From Cordia subcordata (Eukaryota; Streptophyta; Magnoliopsida; Boraginales; Cordiaceae): a stretch of DNA of 64,000 bases. The position numbers and the translations under genes were made by a program. A model generated the notes under the pieces. It saw only the letters and a list, made by a program, of their open reading frames with translations. It was not told the origin of the DNA and made no database searches. Shown here in pieces: positions 28,435 to 40,600 of this stretch (the first letter of the stretch is position 1; each line of letters opens with the position of its first letter). The stretch covers positions 42,117,501 through 42,181,500 of the forward strand of contig JAPTOF010000001.1 of the NCBI GenBank assembly GCA_028554755.1, given 5' to 3'.

Positions 28435-29075
28435 AACACGCACTAATAGATATGTGGGTGTGAGAAGTAATAAGAAACTCTTCCATTAATTCAAACTGAT
28501 GTCAATTTTTATAGTTTTTAAACAAAAATTTACAGATTCAGAACAAAAATTTGTAGGTAAAGATAAAAAACTTATAGGTCAAAAACAAAGTTTTTTACTT
28601 ATAAATTTGTATATTTTTCAAACAAAAATTCATAGATTAAAAATAAAAATTTATAGGCAAAAATTTCTATTCTTCACTTACAAATTCTTTTATCTTCACC
28701 TATAAATTTTTGTTGAAAAATTATAAATTTTTTTTTAACTGAACTAATGTCAGTCATGCCGATAAAAGACTAATCCGAGAAGTTATATATAGTTGTGATG
28801 ATGAGACAGAAAATCTTGACCTTGAAGATGACACTCATTATTTTGCTGACAACCTAATTTAAGGATTGCACAAGATACAGCCAGCACTGGGACCATCTTT
28901 TTCTAACAACCCAACATGGCTCCCCTCCCCTGATTACTGCCTTTTACTTTTTACTCTTATCATTACTATCAACAACATTATCTTCAAAAAGTAAAAGCGT
29001 ATCTACCCCATCTCAATGCCTTGGTCGAAAATTTCTTCCAAGCATCCATTTTCAAGCCGAGGGTGCTGTTAATTA
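27432..29075. other. Intergenic with short repeats
   Basis: A (TA)n run lies near 28152-28172 and a CT/CA run at about 28404-28434. From about 28505 to 28720 an AACAAAAATTTAYAGRTT-type motif repeats in direct and inverted orientation. No gene is seen. Confidence 0.45.
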
Positions 29076-29323
29076 GGGCTCCTTTGGGTTGATTTTTTTT
29101 TTTTTTTCTCCAAAGTGTTTTTTTAACAAAATATTTTTTTAGTACTTAAGAATTCTAATTTTCAAAAAGAAAAAAATAATAATATTTGAGCTTTTTTTTT
29201 AAAAAAAAAAAGTTTTAGATTTTTTAAAAGTTAAGTCAAACAATTATTACAAAAAAAAATATTTTTTGGGGAAAAAAATATTTTTTGTTTTGGAAAAAAA
29301 AAAAAGGCAATCCAAACTGGCAC
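29076..29323. mobile_element. Tourist-like (PIF/Harbinger) MITE
   Basis: The termini are inverted (GGGCTCCTTTGGGTTG at left; CAATCCAAACTGGCAC at right), flanked by TTA on both sides (29073-29075, 29324-29326). The interior is a fold-back of A and T tracts. The TTTGG terminal motif and TTA duplication fit PIF/Harbinger MITEs. Confidence 0.65.
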
Positions 29324-29326
29324 TTA

Positions 29327-30438
29327 ATTAGTAAATAAGCTTGATGTCAAATTTATCTTAACTTCCAGTTAAGTTTGAATTAGTTTAATATTTATATGGT
29401 TTTTGGATTCTTAATTTTCACGAGATAAAGGATTTTTAGATTGAAATCTTAGTGAGTAATTAAATATTAATGGATTCCTACAAATAACTCTCCATTGAGT
29501 ACTACACATATACAGGAGCTAGTGAGTTGTTTAATTCAGTTGCGAGTGCCCCAAGTCGAAGAATGATAAAAGTTGGTCCTAGTTTCTTTGGCATTGTTCT
29601 CATAATTTAAAGATATATCCTCCCAATGAATACATCCTCTTCATCAAATATTGAAACTCTTTTAATTTTCACTCTCTGTTAAACTAGTATTCAGTCCTCT
29701 TTGCCCGTTGGTAATTAGGTTCTAGATTAGCGTGAAAAAAATGGATAAAAATCCACATCTTTTAGTGTTTGTATCGGGCTAGGAACCCTTTTTTTTTTTT
29801 TTGGTTGGGCTCAAAGGGCAGGGATGAGTTCCCATTTTGCTTGTATAGTACTCTTGCATTTTTTTATCTCCTTTGAGGCCTTAATTTCTTTTGCGTTCTC
29901 CTGTTGGACCTCCATCCTACGCTCTAGACAGGAATTGCTACAGCCTCGACCAACTCAGAAAAATAATCAAATTAGTTCTTATTATTTTCTTTTTTTTCTA
30001 AAAAAAAAATTCGTATTAATCCTTAATATTTTATGATTGGAACTAATTCGATTGAATTTATAAAATGTTTGAGAACTAATATGAATGGGACTAATTTAAC
30101 TACCTGGTGAAACAGTGATGACTAATACCATAAAAATTTGACTATTTTTATGACATATTAAAAACTAATTTAAACTGAAGGCTAATTTCAAAAAAAAAAG
30201 TGTAACAACACTGAAGACCTGTAATGAAATTAACCTTTTATCTTTTTATATAAGTTTTGATAAACAGAAAACATGTGACATCTTGAAGATGTTGAGGAGC
30301 AGCAACAACAAAACCGAGCCCAACAAGCTCATTGACCAAGTTTTGCTAAAACCTATTCCAAGCCCAAACTTAACTGCTTGGACCATACTAAGCTCATTTT
30401 AACAAGGGTTGCTTTTCGTTTTAATTTCTCAAACACAC

Positions 30439-30488
<50 letters not shown>

Positions 30489-32482
30489 AAGAAAAAAATC
30501 TCGTTAAACGCTATTATGTATATGCATTCATAATTAAGTAGGAATATTTTTAGATGAATTACTGCTATTCAAAGTGCAAAATGCAAATTGAGACATAATA
30601 ATCAATATGTAGCATGCGCGATATTATGTTTTTATGTTTGCAACAGTTGGTATCAACTGATTAATAGTTTAGTTTTTATTTTCCCTCTATATGGCATTGT
30701 TTTCCAGAGAGATTTCAAAATTTTTTTAGTTAAAAAGCAATTTCCATAACGGGCACCTAATAAGTGGTCTATACAATTGTGGACACAGTTTTAATTTCCA
30801 GTACGCCGCAAAACAAAAGCTACGCCAAACTGAATTGCTAGCAGCCTCTTTTCTCTATATATAGGTTTCCTTCCACCCAAAAAAAGAAAAAAAAAGAAAA
30901 AAAAAATTTGTTTGGAGCAAGTGGATTCCTTAAACTTCTACTCAACCCATTTGGAAATCCAATTCATTATGTTTGGAAATACTCTTTTCGTAATTTTTTA
31001 CGTAAAACGAAATCTGCATGACGTGCATTTATATTGTAACTGCATATGTATGCAAAACTGAATAAGATTTTTGAAGAATCGAACATTTTTCTCAATATTT
31101 TCTCTATGAAATTTTTGGTGAAAGCCAATTCGTTTAATTTGCTGGAGTTACTATAAATGAAAACAGTGTATATACCGTCACAGCTATAGTTTTTGATAAA
31201 ATTACCATCTCTCTCTCTTTTTTTGTTTTAATTCTTCGACACACACACACACACACACACATATAGTTGTGATAGAGACATTACAAGTTCCAGTATGTGA
31301 CTCCCCCATTGTGGTACTAGGTACATAATAACAATATGTATATAAACCACCCCTCACAGCCTCACAGGAATCTTTTTGTCGATTGGTAAGCCTGAGTGGT
31401 GCATGTTTAGTCCCTTTCCAAAAGACCGGAGACAGATGATAACCATTAAGGAAAAAAAAACAAACTAAAAAGAATCTACAATTGATAAAGTAGGTGTATC
31501 ATTATAAATCAACAATTTTACGGATGTAATATATATATATGTAAATGTATATGTATATGTATATTCTTATATATTATCTATAACAGCAGCTCATTGCATT
31601 GTAAAACGTCAAAAAATATTCAGGTTGTCTTTAATTTTTTACAGTTTGATATATGCATAAAATTCGAAACTAGACATAAACTTTTTTGTAATAAAAAAAG
31701 GAAACTCGAGCCTATTTTAAAATCTATTTATTCTCACCAATATCTTTCAATAATTGCGCACTACATCAGAATAAGTACCAGCACCTATCCGTCATAGGAT
31801 GGTGACACCTACATAGTACGTACAGTGGGGAATCCGCTAGTTGTATTAATTAGAAAACTGTACACAAATAGTGACACTTTTTGTGTGCTTTGAAGAACTC
31901 TTCACCCTTTATTTAAAACTTATAGCTAAGAAGACCTTTTTTTTTTTTAAATAGAGGCAATGCTGGGTTAAAAAGTAATTAGTGCTAGAAGATGTAAATC
32001 TTGACATATCATTTCTCAAAATCTGTCTAAGAGGGTTTGGAATTTTCTTGGAAAAAGTGATCATTTCTAAAAGATAAGTGAAACCTTTAATTCGCTAACC
32101 AATATGCGAATTTGTTTGCTTATGTATGAATGTGCCCAAATATGAATCCTAGTTGCAATACCATTACTTTTCTGTATTCTTCCATATACAATATGACTAG
32201 TTTGTTATTACATATCTCACTCCTAATTTAAAAAGAAAGAACTTGGGAATCAAGATTCAACTTTGGTGCTCACGCATGTGAACCTAAAATTCATTGGATA
32301 CATAATTGGAGGTCGTGGCATGCATGAATGTAGTGTCATCATATACAGTGCAATTAGCAATTAGGTGCCCCATTCTTGTTTAGCAATATGCATGCGTGCA
32401 CGACAAATGTTAATTGGTTGGAGCTTGGGTTGTGGACCACCCTCCTATAACATCATTTTTAAATTGTTTCCTTATGTTTGTC
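29327..32482. other. Intergenic, no gene seen
   Basis: A long (GA)n microsatellite lies at about 30443-30481 and (CA)n at about 31237-31262. Short ATATGT runs occur near 31530-31565. No coding or RNA gene features were found. Confidence 0.5.
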
Positions 32483-32485
32483 TTA

Positions 32486-32756
32486 TAGTGTGTTTGGAAT
32501 GATCTTATTTTAAGATATTTATTATATTGAAATTTAGAGATATCTTATAAGATTTAAGATATTTTATTATATACACCATGCATTCTATAGTTATAAAAAA
32601 TAAGATAGGAAGGATTGCTTATTTCTTACAAGATAAAAAGTATGGTTTTGTTTTAAATTTTCATAGGATGCATGATAAGATTTCTTAAATCTTATAAGAT
32701 TTACCCTTATTTCAATAAGATAAGTATCTTAAAATAAGATTATAACAAACAGAGCA
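32486..32756. mobile_element. Tourist-like MITE, fold-back, ~271 bp
   Basis: The arms are TAGTGTGTTTGGAATGATCT and, at right, AGATTATAACAAACAGAGCA. The interior is strongly self-complementary (CTTATTTTAAGATA against TATCTTAAAATAAG). It is flanked by TTA (32483-32485, 32757-32759). Confidence 0.65.
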
Positions 32757-32759
32757 TTA

Positions 32760-34033
32760 ATCTGGTTAGGACATTGCCCAGAATTTGTGTGAAATGTTTA
32801 ATATCTCTCCAATTATATATTACTCATGTAATTCAATGGATTGGACTACATAGATACATAAAATACCCTTGAAACATACATATAACACAAGAACTCTGTA
32901 ATTTTTATTGTGCTTTATAGGGATAGTGTTCCTAAGGAGTAATGTACGCGTGTTGAGCTATATTATAAAAATTTTGAACATACGTATTGTTACGTACTAT
33001 GCGTGTATATTGTTCATGCCCCATACGGTATACAGTGCTTATTCAAAGTACTATGCATATGGTGCACAATGTGGGTACTCCAAGAACTCCTAATACGAGA
33101 AGATTTTGATCCATAGTTTAATACCATATCTTAAAAAGTCTAATTATATTTGAACTTAATCAGATCTTATTAATTACCAAACTTGTGACTACAGTTAAAA
33201 ATTCTACGCATTGAAACAATATTTTCCCGATTAATATTTAACTGAATTGCATATTTAGTTCAATTTAAGGTATATAGATAAACTCCTCCTAAGTGAAACG
33301 AGTTAAAAGAAAAATATTCACAGAATTTAACTGCATTAAATATTACTCAGTGAAATTTTAATCAAAACCCCATAAGAAATGGATTAGTATGTTCAAATGC
33401 TAATTCGTTTAAAATAGATATCAGCTTCATAATTTAATTCAATAAGATCAAGTATATTTACAGGCACATATTTATTGAAGCTAGAAAAAATGTCTGTGGC
33501 TATCAAATTAAAGATTGAACAACTAATTTTTTGTTTGATATATGGTTATCTAAAATCTTAAATATAAAAAAGAAAAACATATAATTTGATATACTTTAAG
33601 ATTTAACATTTCAAATAAGCATATAACAAACACAAGAAAAATTAGAGTAGAAGTGCACGGACACGACTAAAAATTGGCCTTAAAGGATATATACCTTATT
33701 CATGAATTTAATTTTAGGAAAGATTTATTATTACTGTAGGGGCCCGAGCCGAATTTTGTTATGACACGATACCATTTGTGTCAAAAATGAAATTATGAGA
33801 ATTGAAATCTCGTATTCGTCAGGCAATGTGGTCCATATATCTTGGTCCATTAATTATTACCTCTTTTTTTTTTGTGCTTGTTGGATTATATTCATGGAAG
33901 AGTGCTTACTGCCGGAGCGAAATCAGATATATTGTGGTTGTAGAGAATGCCACGCATATTCATCGATGTCTACTAATACAGGAGATAGGATTTTCAGTCA
34001 TAAAAGCAATAATTTGAAAGAAATCTATCGATA
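32760..34033. other. Intergenic; possible decayed fold-back at 33530-33640
   Basis: Mostly AT-rich. TTTGTTTGATATATGG at 33530 and GCATATAACAAACAC at 33619 form a weak inverted pair that may be a decayed MITE. Two overlapping frames at 33795-34037 have no recognisable domain. Confidence 0.4.
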
Positions 34034-34303
34034 CTAGGCTTTTATATATACATACATACATATACATATAATCTAACAACCGTGCCATGCATAGTAAATG
34101 CATGGATAAATTAGTTTATTGTATTAATTTATAAAGTTGTTTAATTCAGAATTTAAATAAAATTTGTTAATTTTGAAAACAAATCTAATCATATTGTTAA
34201 CAACAATACAATCATAATATAGTATATATAATAGTAATGTAATAATCAGAACATGTAATCTAAAATTGACAAGAGATAAATTTCAAAAGAACACAAATAT
34301 GTA

Positions 34304-36340
34304 TCATAAATTTCGAAAAATTTCTTTAAATACAACATTTTCAGTTTTGTTGAATGGTATACCCTCTTCATCATGGATTAATATTTTCAAGCCCTTTTTC
34401 CTTGTCATTTTGGAAACAGCAACATAAAATTGTCTGTGCGTGAATACTGGTCGAGGCAATATAACCCACAATGATTGCCCCTGGCTTTTGTTTACCGTCA
34501 TTGCATATGAAACCACTAATGAAAATTGTCGCCTTTGTAACTTAAAAGGAAGATTCAAATCTAATGGAGTTAGTACCATCCTTGGAATAAACCCCCCTTC
34601 TCTAGCTTTTGCACCTGTCAAAATTTCTGTTTCCAAAACATGTTTCCCTAATTGAGTGATAAACAATCTTGCACCATTACACAGGCCTCCACTTTGATCT
34701 ATGTTTCTTATTAACGTAATTGGTGTCTTGCAACTCAATATCAATTTTTTTGTAGGACTACCATTATATGTCAAGCCAAACACGTCACCAACACCAACCA
34801 ACTGTCCAACAACATCTATTTTTTTTTAAGAAAAACGACATATGAGAAGTTAATTAAAAAAGTGATTTTTCAAACAATGAAGGGATGAATTTGGTACTAA
34901 CCTATGCTATAGAATTCATCAATACCACTATGCAACACATCTTCGATGGATATGAAATTGTAGCGATTCAGTCCTATTTTAGTCACCATAACATGTTTGA
35001 CAGAAGTAAAGTTATTAAAAATGATACGTTTCGAATGACGTGATAACCTAAAAACACCATTGTTAGGAATTAGAGCAAAATTAACAATAACATAGCATTC
35101 TCTTTCAACTATCTAATGCACAAATTTTGCCATAAGCGACTTCCGAATAGAAGCTTGAATAGTGTCTTCCTGTATGAGATGAGAAAGATTTTTAAGATTA
35201 AAAATTAAGAAATAGCAAATGGTGCCCCAAAATAACAAATAGATTATGATATAACAACAAAGGCAGAAAAATTAAGGACTTATTTTGCTGTACATATTAC
35301 ATAAATAGATGATATGACCTAAGAAGAAAAAAATTCACAGTTCTAGTTTAGTATTAAGAGCACAAATAAATTCATTCTCAAGCTAGATATCTATATTAAT
35401 CCTCCTATCAATTCAAAGCCCAAAACCCCTTCCAAGAAAAAAAAATGGGGAAAAAGGGACCTTCACAAACTAATTAGTTGATTTTAATTTATATCGCAAT
35501 CATAGAAGGTATCAAAGAAAAAAAAGGAAAAAAGGGACCTTACGAAATGATTTGTTGTTTTGAAGAGTGTCATAATCACAACATATTATGAAGAAACAAC
35601 AAAGACAGAAATATTGAAGACTTTTTTTGCTGTACATATTACATATGTAGATGATATGACCTAAGAAGAAAAAAATTCACAGTTCTAGTTTAGTATTAAG
35701 AGTGCCAATAAATTCATTCTTAGGCTGGATATCTATATTAATTCTCCTATCAATTCAAAGCTCAAAACACCTTCCAAGAAAACAAAAAAAAAAAGAGAGA
35801 AAAAAAGACATTCAGAAACTTATTAGTTGATTTTAATTTATATTGCAATCATAGAAGGTATCAAAGAAAAAAGAATTAAAAAAAGGAAAAAAGGGACCTT
35901 ACGAAATGATTTGTTGTTTTAAAGAGTGTCATAATCACAACATATTATGAACTAACAATAAAGACAGATATATCGAGCACTTATTTTGCTGTCCATATTA
36001 CATATGGACTAAACTTATCACATCAAGATTGAAATTTAAAGAAAAACAACTAATTTAAAAGAAGAATTAATCACCATAACCAATAATTGGGGAATGACAT
36101 GAACTAAGAAAAAATATAGTTATTCATCTTAGCAAATAGTGAACCAAAGAGAACAAATAGATTTCACGAAAGATAAAGGAAAAAGTACATACATGGTCAT
36201 CTAATAAAAGCAAATCCATCCCAGCTCGTTCGTTTCCCTTGGTAATAAACCAAACACGATGGCTTGTACAATTATACAGTACATTTGTCTTGGTGGTTTG
36301 AGATCAGTGATGTAGTTTAAAGTAGGTGTCATCTAACGTA
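34304..36340 (-). pseudogene. RPA70-like OB-fold exons joined to a PIF1/Helitron helicase C-terminus
   Basis: Three blocks on the minus strand. About 36193-36340 encodes an RPA N-terminal OB-fold remnant (TDLKPPRQMYCIIV, then a frame change to WFITKGNERAGMDLLLLDD). 34902-35169 continues it (EDTIQASIRKSLMAKF, an in-frame TAG at 35113-35115, then VERECYVIVNFALIPNNG to FISIEDVLHSGIDEFYS). 34304-34815 completes the OB fold (DVVGQLVGVGDVFGL) and passes directly in frame into a helicase tail (LIRNIDQSGGLCNGARL, then VVSYAMTVNKSQGQSL and FYVAVSKM). The splice sites agree in phase. The frameshift and stop make it a pseudogene. The upstream helicase and Rep parts are absent. Confidence 0.75.
35250..36005. 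repeat. ~350-bp tandem duplication (two full copies and a partial third)
   Basis: The block starting AACAACAAAGRCAGAAA recurs at about 35253, 35595 and 35954 (spacing 342 and 359). It carries TTTTGCTGTACATATTACAT and GACCTAAGAAGAAAAAAA with few changes. It lies within the intron between the first two RPA-like exons. Confidence 0.75.
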
Positions 36341-36408
36341 CAAATCATCAGATTTATATGTATATTATATACATTCAAATAAGAAAACAAAAAAGAAAGA
36401 GAATGACA

Positions 36409-36742
36409 TGTTGAATGTGCCCCGAATTCTTAGGCAACAAGAATAGCAAATTTCTTTTCAGTCCTTTTCCTTGTAGTATACTGTTTCCTTATCTTTGTAG
36501 AATACGGATTAGAATACTTGTGTACTATAAATAGGGGCTAGGACATTGTATTAGGTGCATTAGGGCCATACCCTTGTGGGGTGTGGGATGAGAGAAACCA
36601 GAGTGAAAGCTTTGTAATATTCGAGATCAATAATAATTTATTCTCTGCTGCCCGTGGAAGTAGGTTTTAAAGCCGAACCACGTAATTCTCCTGTGTCCAT
36701 TTTCTTCTCGTATTCTTCCTGTTTGCATGTTTTTCCCCAACA
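36409..36742 (+). repeat. Copia 5' LTR
   Basis: 334 bp, TG...CA. It holds a promoter-like CTATAAATAGGGG at about 36526 and is followed after 3 nt by the primer site. Confidence 0.92.
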
Positions 36743-37287
36743 AACTGGTATCAGAGCTTAGGTATTAATCCGCTGCTTGAGGGAAAAAGGAAAAATCAAA
36801 ACTCACTGTGAAACCAAAATTTTTTAAACCAAACGGTGCCTAACCAACAAAGGTCTTTGCTCGGCAAGGAGTGCTCCAGTGCTGTCTACATTGAGCGTAG
36901 GTAGTTAGAGTGGAAGCTTACGTCGGCGGGTCGTGGTTCGTGTTTGGGTTTGGAGAACAAGTGAAAAAAAAGAGTTCACGTGTTCTTGATGTTAGTTTTT
37001 GGGTATTCAAATATTAATTTTTTGGAAATTTGTTCAAGTTTGTAAAGCAAGTTTAGGGTTAGTAGGGTTTGGGTCTTTGGGTTTATTTGGATCAGGCCTG
37101 GGTAGTGGCCTTATCCAATTTTAGCTAGGTCTTGGATCTTGGGTCAATTAATTTTTTGTTGGGCTTGGGTTCTAGGCTAGAAAAATAATAAATTTTTTTT
37201 TTTGGGTTTGGGCTTAGTTTAGGCCAAAAGAATTAAAAAAAGAATTTTTTATTTGGGTTTAGATTTAGTCCTAAAAAAAAAAATCTG

Positions 37288-37550
37288 ACTAGTTGACCTG
37301 TTTGATCGCGTTGACCGGGGTTTACCGAGGTTTGACTTTGATGTTGACCATTGACCAAGGGTTGACCGAGTTTGACCAAAGCCTTACCCCACGTTTTTTG
37401 ACGTGCTGAGTCCGTTTTTGGGCTCTGTTTTTCCGGATTCTGCTCCGAAGTACAAGTTTAGGGACGGTGTTGACTTTGACCATTAGGTTTTGACTTTGAC
37501 CAGTGTTGACCAAAGTTGACCAGGGGTGTTCCTAAGGTTTCTTGACGTGT
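37288..37550 (+). promoter_or_regulatory. Cluster of W-box core motifs in the copia leader
   Basis: About fifteen TTGAC cores (mostly GTTGACC or TTTGACC) occur in roughly 260 bp between the primer site and gag. TTGAC is the core of the W-box bound by WRKY factors. Whether these act as enhancers or are only a degenerate repeat cannot be told from sequence. Confidence 0.5.
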
Positions 37551-37616
37551 TGAATCTGTTTTTGCTGTCCATTGAGCCAAATTCCATCCTCAAGTGTGAG
37601 TTTTGTGCAAACGAAG

Positions 37617-40600
37617 ATGTCTTCTACAGGTGGAAAGTTTGAAATCGAGAAGTTTGATGGGAGAATGAGTTTCAGTCTTTATATGATCAGATTCAAGGCA
37701 TTTATGACAATGCAAGGACTTTGGAAAGTCATTGAAGAAGTGATCTCGGTAAAGATGGAACTAGCAGTAAGAGAAGAACTCGAAGCAAAAGCCTTGAGTG
37801 CAATACATATGTCCGTGACAAATGAAGTATTGCTGGAGATTGCTGAAAAGACGACAGCAGTTAAGGCTTGGAATACTTTGGTGGAATTGTATGCATCTAA
37901 ATCTCTCACTAATCGCCTCTACTTGAAGAAGCGATTGTATCATCTTAGAATGAAAGAAGGTACATCACTAAAGCAACACCTTGATGAGTTTGCCTCTTGT
38001 TTTATTGCTTTGAAGGATGTAGGTGTTAAAATTGATGACGAAGACCAAGCTATGATCGTATTATGCTCCTTACCGCCTTCATATATGAACTTTGTAGACA
38101 CTATGTTGTACGGGAGGGATAAAATTACGTTTAAAGATGTGATTATTTCATTAAAATAGAAGGATCTTCAAACACATAATCCGGGACATAGGGAAGAAGT
38201 TCATGGGGAATGTTTAGTGAGTAGAGGGAGATCAGAGAATAGAGGGGGATTTTTGGGTAGAAAGAAAAGCAAGTCAAGGTCAAAATCAAGAGCAACGAAG
38301 CAACGCTGTTTCGAGTGTGGTGAAAAGGGTCACATTAAGAAAGAATGTCCAAAACTGAAAAAGGGAAAGAAAAAGGTGAAAAATTCAGCTAATGTGGTAG
38401 AGAGTGCTAACAGTAATGGGGAGAACTCAAGTAGTACTGGGGAAGTTTTGATTGTGAGTGCATCACAATGGTATAATCAATGGATTCTTGATACTGGTGC
38501 AACGTTCCATATGTGTCCTAGACATCACTGGTTCTCTTCTTATTCCAAAAGAGAAGGGAAAGTCTTTCTAGGCAATGATCTTTCGTTAAAGGTGGAGGGA
38601 ATGAGCATCGTAAATATCAAGATGTTTGATGGTATTACAAGATCTCTTGAGTGTTGGCATGTACCGGAACTGAAGAAAAACTTGATTTCTCTTGGGCCTT
38701 TGGATTCTCATGGATACAAATTCCGAAGTGAGAATGGTGTTTTAAAGGTAACCAAAGGTGCAATTGTACTCTTGAAAAGGAATTTGACTGGCGGCCTATA
38801 TGTCCTTCAAGGTAGTACAGTTACAGGGGTTGCAACTGTTACATCCGAGGAGAGTAATAATGACACTACGCAATTATGGCACAAAAGGTTAGGCCATATG
38901 AGCGAGAGGGGACTGACCAAGCTGAGCAAGAGGGATTTGCTTCATGGACAAAGAATTGGAAAGCTTGAATTCTACAAGCATTGTGTCTTTGGAAAGCAAA
39001 CCAGGGTGAAGTTCAGCAAGGGGCAGGAGAACACCAAAGGTATACTTGACTATATTCATTCTGATCTTTGGGGTCCTAATAAAGTCCCTTCCAAGAAAGG
39101 TGCCAGGTATTAACTGAATTTAATTGATGCATACTCTCGGATGGTGTAGGTATACTTCTTGAAAACTAAAGATGAGGCATTTCCAACATTTGTCAAGTGG
39201 AAGATATTGATTGAGAAGCAGACTAGTAAACAAATTAAGCGTCTTAGGACTGACAATGGGTTGGAATATTGCAATAAAGAGTTTGATGAGTTCTGCAGGA
39301 AACATGGCATTGTGAGACACCGCACATGTGTAGGGACACCACAACAAAATGGAGTTGCAGAACGCATGAATAGAACTCTGGTGGAGGGAGCTCGTTGTAT
39401 GCTCTTCCAATCTGGTTTGTGTAAAGACTTTTGGGCTGAAGCCGTTAATACGGCATGTTACTTGGTGAATAGGTCTCCATCCAAAGCTATTGAATTAAAA
39501 ACTCCTTTTGAGTTATGGTCTGGTAAGCTTGCTGACTACTCTTTATTGAGGGTGTTCGGTTGCCCTGCATACGCTCATGTGAAGGATGGCAAGTTAGAGC
39601 CGAGGGCAAAGAAATGCATATTACTAGGCTATGTATCCAAGAGGAAAGGATACAGGTTGTAGTGCACAGATCCAATGTCTCCAGGTTTTCTCATCAGTAG
39701 GGATGTGACATTCATTGAGTCTGCTTCATTAGACCAAGAAAAGGAGAAAGCGGTAGCTGGTTTAGACCACGGTGTCAAAGAACAAGTGGAGGTATTTGCC
39801 GATATTCCAAATGTTCCATCTAGCAATAGTAGCAGTCAAATTCAACCGACTCAACCAACTAAGGTGCATGATCAAAATGTGCCTGAACAACAAAAGTACA
39901 GCATTGCCACTGGGCGACAAAGGAGATAGATTAGAGAGCCTCAAAGGTATGGATACGCTAATCTTATTGCTTGTGCTTTGATTGTTGCTGAAACAATTGA
40001 AAGACATGAGCCGAATTCATACAAAAGGCTATATTTGGAAATGATTTTTCTCAGTGAGAAGGTGCCATGAGTGAAGAGATTGAGTCTCTTTAGAAGAATC
40101 AAACTTGGGAGCTTGTTGAATTGCCTGAGGGATAGCGAGTTATCGATTGCAAATGGGTTTACAAGAAAAAGGAAGGTACTCCAGGGGTTGAGGGTCCTCG
40201 ATACAAGGCACGGTTGGTGGTAAAAGGCTATACACAAAGAGAGGGTGTTGACTTCAACGAAGTGTTCTCTTCAGTTGTGAAGTATACTTCCATCAGTGTT
40301 TTACTTGCCTTGGTTGCTCTTCATGACTTAGAGCTTGAGCAGCTAGATGTGAAAATGGCATTTTTGCATGGTGATCTTGAAGAGCAAATTTACATGAGTC
40401 AACCGAAAGGGTATATAGTTCCTGGTAAGGAGAACTATGTTTGCAAACTGAAAAAGTCCTTGTATAAGTTGAAGCAGTCGTCTCAGCAATGGTACAAGAG
40501 ATTTGACACATTCATGGTAGGTGCTGGATACACAAGAAGTGCATATGACAGTTGCGTGTATCTCAAGAAGCTTCCAGATGGTTCGTTTGTGTACTTATTG

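Noticed and set aside
30443..30481. GAGA-type regulatory element
   Set aside because: It is a pure (GA)n microsatellite with no nearby gene to regulate.
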